Source of the DNA: JAGOTT01 sp964450795 | Lineage (GTDB): Bacteria; Patescibacteriota; Minisyncoccia; Moranbacterales; UBA1568 | Assembly (NCBI GenBank): GCA_964450795.1 | Contig: CAYVDI010000047.1 | Span: forward strand, 1 to 5,881 | DNA length: 5,881 bases | Reading direction: 5' to 3' | Shown: piece after piece, positions 5,101-5,881 of the stretch | Numbering within the stretch: position 1 is the stretch's first letter | Layout of the letters: every line of letters starts with the position of its first letter | The notes under the pieces: generated by a model | Seen by the model: the letters and a program-made list of their open reading frames with translations, nothing else | Databases searched by the model: none | What the model was told of the DNA's origin: nothing | Position numbers and translations under genes: made by a program

Positions 5101-5161
5101 GGAAGATACTCTTTCCAGAGCCTTTTCCTCGTGAGGACTTATGGTCGCCTCATGTCTGCGG
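5075..5161 (-). promoter_or_regulatory. L10-type leader with antiterminator and terminator in front of rplJ
   Basis: Read leftward, the leader contains CCGCAGA (5161-5155); a hairpin TGAGG/CCTCA (5152-5148 with 5136-5132); an irregular stem GGAA/TTCC (5128-5125 with 5104-5101) enclosing GCTCT/AGAGT capped by a GGAA (GNRA) loop; then TCTGCGG (5099-5093), which can pair either with the first CCGCAGA or with the CCGCAGA at 5088-5082. The second choice makes a terminator. The internal loop of the middle stem could be a kink-turn, as expected for an L10(L12)4 binding site. In bacteria with this layout, L10-L12 binding feeds back on rplJ-rplL expression. The position, 12-98 nt upstream of rplJ, fits. 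A TACAAT (5176-5171) might be a secondary -10, with no good -35. The direction of the L10 effect is not deducible. Confidence 0.65.
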
Positions 5162-5205
5162 AAATATTCGATTGTATCCGATGATATCGGGTTTCCCCGA
5201 AACCG

Positions 5206-5619
5206 TCAAGCAGCCGGGGCTTCCTCTTTCTTTTCCTCTTCAACGACTGCGGCCTCGTCAGCTTTTGCGGGCTCTTCAGCGACAGACACCTCTTCAGTTG
5301 CCGGAACTTCAGCAACGGCTTCTTCCGCCGGAGCCGGCTCTTCCTTGGCCTTCGGCTTCTCCATCTTGATCGCGCGTTTCTTCCCCTCGACCACGCCCTC
5401 CTTCACGAGCAGGTTGTGGACCGATTCGGACGTCTCGGCACCCATGGAAATCCAATGAAGAATCCGCTCCTTCTTGAGGACGGCGACCTTGGAATGCGGA
5501 TCGTAACTCCCGAGCATCTCGACGTGCTTCCGCCCCGGCGCCTTGGCCTTTTCCTGGAGCGCGATACGGAACGCGGCACGATTCTTTTTCCCGACACGAT
5601 TGAAACGGATGGTAAGCAT
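5206..5619 (-). CDS. rpsP: 30S ribosomal protein S16 with acidic C-terminal tail
   Basis: S16, an early-binding 30S protein that stabilises 16S rRNA in the body of the subunit. The canonical core is residues 1-86: MLTIRFNRVGKKNRAAFRI at the start, LGSYDPHSK (36-44), and a region ending in VEGKKRAIKME. Residues 87-137 are an extra low-complexity tail of Glu, Ala, Pro and Val, strongly acidic and probably disordered. Many S16 proteins are only 80-90 residues, so this one is about 50 longer. The start is ATG 5619, which matches the conserved MLTIR N-terminus; an upstream TTG at 5631 is in frame but not needed. A weak AGGA (5627-5624) lies only 4 nt before the ATG. The gene ends in TGA, then a small hairpin (5204-5190) without a T-run, so transcription can continue into rplJ. 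The usual neighbours rimM and trmD are not here. Confidence 0.97.
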   Translation of the reverse strand: MLTIRFNRVGKKNRAAFRIALQEKAKAPGRKHVEMLGSYDPHSKVAVLKKERILHWISMGAETSESVHNLLVKEGVVEGKKRAIKMEKPKAKEEPAPAEEAVAEVPATEEVSVAEEPAKADEAAVVEEEKKEEAPAA

Positions 5620-5639
5620 AGTTTCCTGCAAAGAGTATC

Positions 5640-5660
5640 AAAAAAAGCCTTCAAACGGCT
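5640..5660 (-). other. Small hairpin with T-run in the rpsP leader
   Basis: AGCC (5660-5657) pairs with GGCT (5649-5646) across a 7-nt loop, followed by seven T (5646-5640), about 20 nt before the rpsP start. The stem is only 4 bp, so termination would be weak. It may be a minor attenuator or an accident. Confidence 0.3.
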
Positions 5661-5670
5661 ATCGAAAATC

Positions 5671-5699
5671 ATGGTACCGTGAAAACGGAAGTCTGTCAA
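5671..5699 (-). promoter_or_regulatory. Sigma70-type promoter of rpsP
   Basis: On the minus strand, TTGACA (5699-5694) is a perfect -35, followed by exactly 17 bp and TACCAT (5676-5671) as -10. Transcription would start near 5664, giving a leader of about 45 nt before ATG 5619. This is the best promoter in the window and probably drives rpsP-rplJ-rplL. Confidence 0.75.
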
Positions 5700-5707
5700 C
5701 ACCAGTC

Positions 5708-5881
5708 AGGAATGATGAATAGAGAATAAGGAATGATGATTTCCCGTCATTCCGAGTGAGTCTTCGAATGGTTGGCGACGAAGCATATCGAAATTCTGAA
5801 GCCTTTACACCGGATCTTTCCTTTCCGTGGTTTTGAGACTGCGACCGGCAGTTTCATAAGGGATTTTTCAGCAGGAAAATC
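5708..5881. repeat. Non-coding region with intergenic repeat of the GTCATTCCGAG type
   Basis: No gene is visible. AGGAATGATGA occurs twice (5708-5718 and 5729-5739), and GGAATGA (5730-5736) is inverted as TCATTCC (5747-5753). The segment from about 5745 contains CGTCATTCCGAGTGAG and then GGCGACGAAGCAT, which resemble dispersed palindromic intergenic repeats seen in many bacterial genomes. The element may run past the right edge. No transposase or coding frame is present, and copy number cannot be judged from one window. Confidence 0.45.

Noticed and set aside
3975..5208. Recoded UGA (genetic code 25)
   Set aside because: TGA ends the 3372-3977 gene just before its terminator and ends rpsP after a complete protein, so UGA is a stop here.
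4074..5369. A 431-codon + strand open frame antisense to rplL, rplJ and part of rpsP
   Set aside because: It is the mirror of highly biased codons in three certain ribosomal genes; its protein is a low-complexity Arg/Leu/His string with no domain.
1..5881. CRISPR array, tRNA genes, transposase or phage genes
   Set aside because: No regularly spaced repeats, no cloverleaf with a TTCGA arm and proper stems, and no such protein domains were seen.

Overview
The window looks like a piece of a bacterial chromosome, probably from the Candidate Phyla Radiation (Patescibacteria; a Peregrinibacteria/Peribacteria-like lineage is my best guess). The reasons are small compact genes, little Shine-Dalgarno signal in front of the ribosomal genes, rpsP placed directly upstream of rplJ-rplL without rplK/rplA or rpoB, and carbonic-anhydrase-like proteins of unusual type. 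TGA ends two genes (rpsP and the + strand gene at 3372-3977), so the code is standard; this argues against the UGA=Gly lineages (Gracilibacteria, Absconditabacteria). The taxonomic assignment is inference.

Layout, left to right. 1-1097 (-): the first 365 codons of a membrane-anchored, Cys-containing extracytoplasmic protein of unknown function that runs off the left edge. 1098-1488: a short region with a strong extended -10 promoter for the leftward gene, several strong hairpins, and a clear + strand intrinsic terminator. The terminator implies a small + strand transcript, either a structured RNA or a TTG-initiated ~98-residue protein. 1487-2128 (-): a DedA-family membrane protein with all four conserved charged residues. 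2238-3287 (-) and 3372-3977 (+): two divergent genes. Both carry beta-class carbonic anhydrase-like signatures (Cys-x-Asp, then His-x-x-Cys 64-67 residues later) and share an 84-bp intergenic region with overlapping -10 elements inside a perfect inverted repeat. 3996-4068: back-to-back convergent terminators. 4095-5619 (-): rpsP, then a leader with hairpins and a terminator/antiterminator pair, then rplJ and rplL. 5640-5699: the rpsP promoter and leader. 5700-5881: non-coding, with an intergenic repeat resembling the 'GTCATTCCGAG' class.

How the genes work together. rpsP, rplJ and rplL are probably one leftward transcription unit: a sigma70-type promoter (TTGACA-17-TACCAT) drives rpsP, no terminator directly follows rpsP, and an L10-type attenuator in front of rplJ would adjust L10/L12 supply separately from S16. 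The CA-like pair is the most unusual part of the window. One member has a complete Cys/Asp/Arg/His/Cys set plus a second half that may be a decayed repeat, as in carboxysomal CsoSCA. The other is a short single-domain protein that keeps the zinc ligands but lacks the catalytic-dyad arginine at its usual place. They may act on the same chemistry (CO2/bicarbonate) or form a hetero-oligomer or a sensor/enzyme pair; this is inference.
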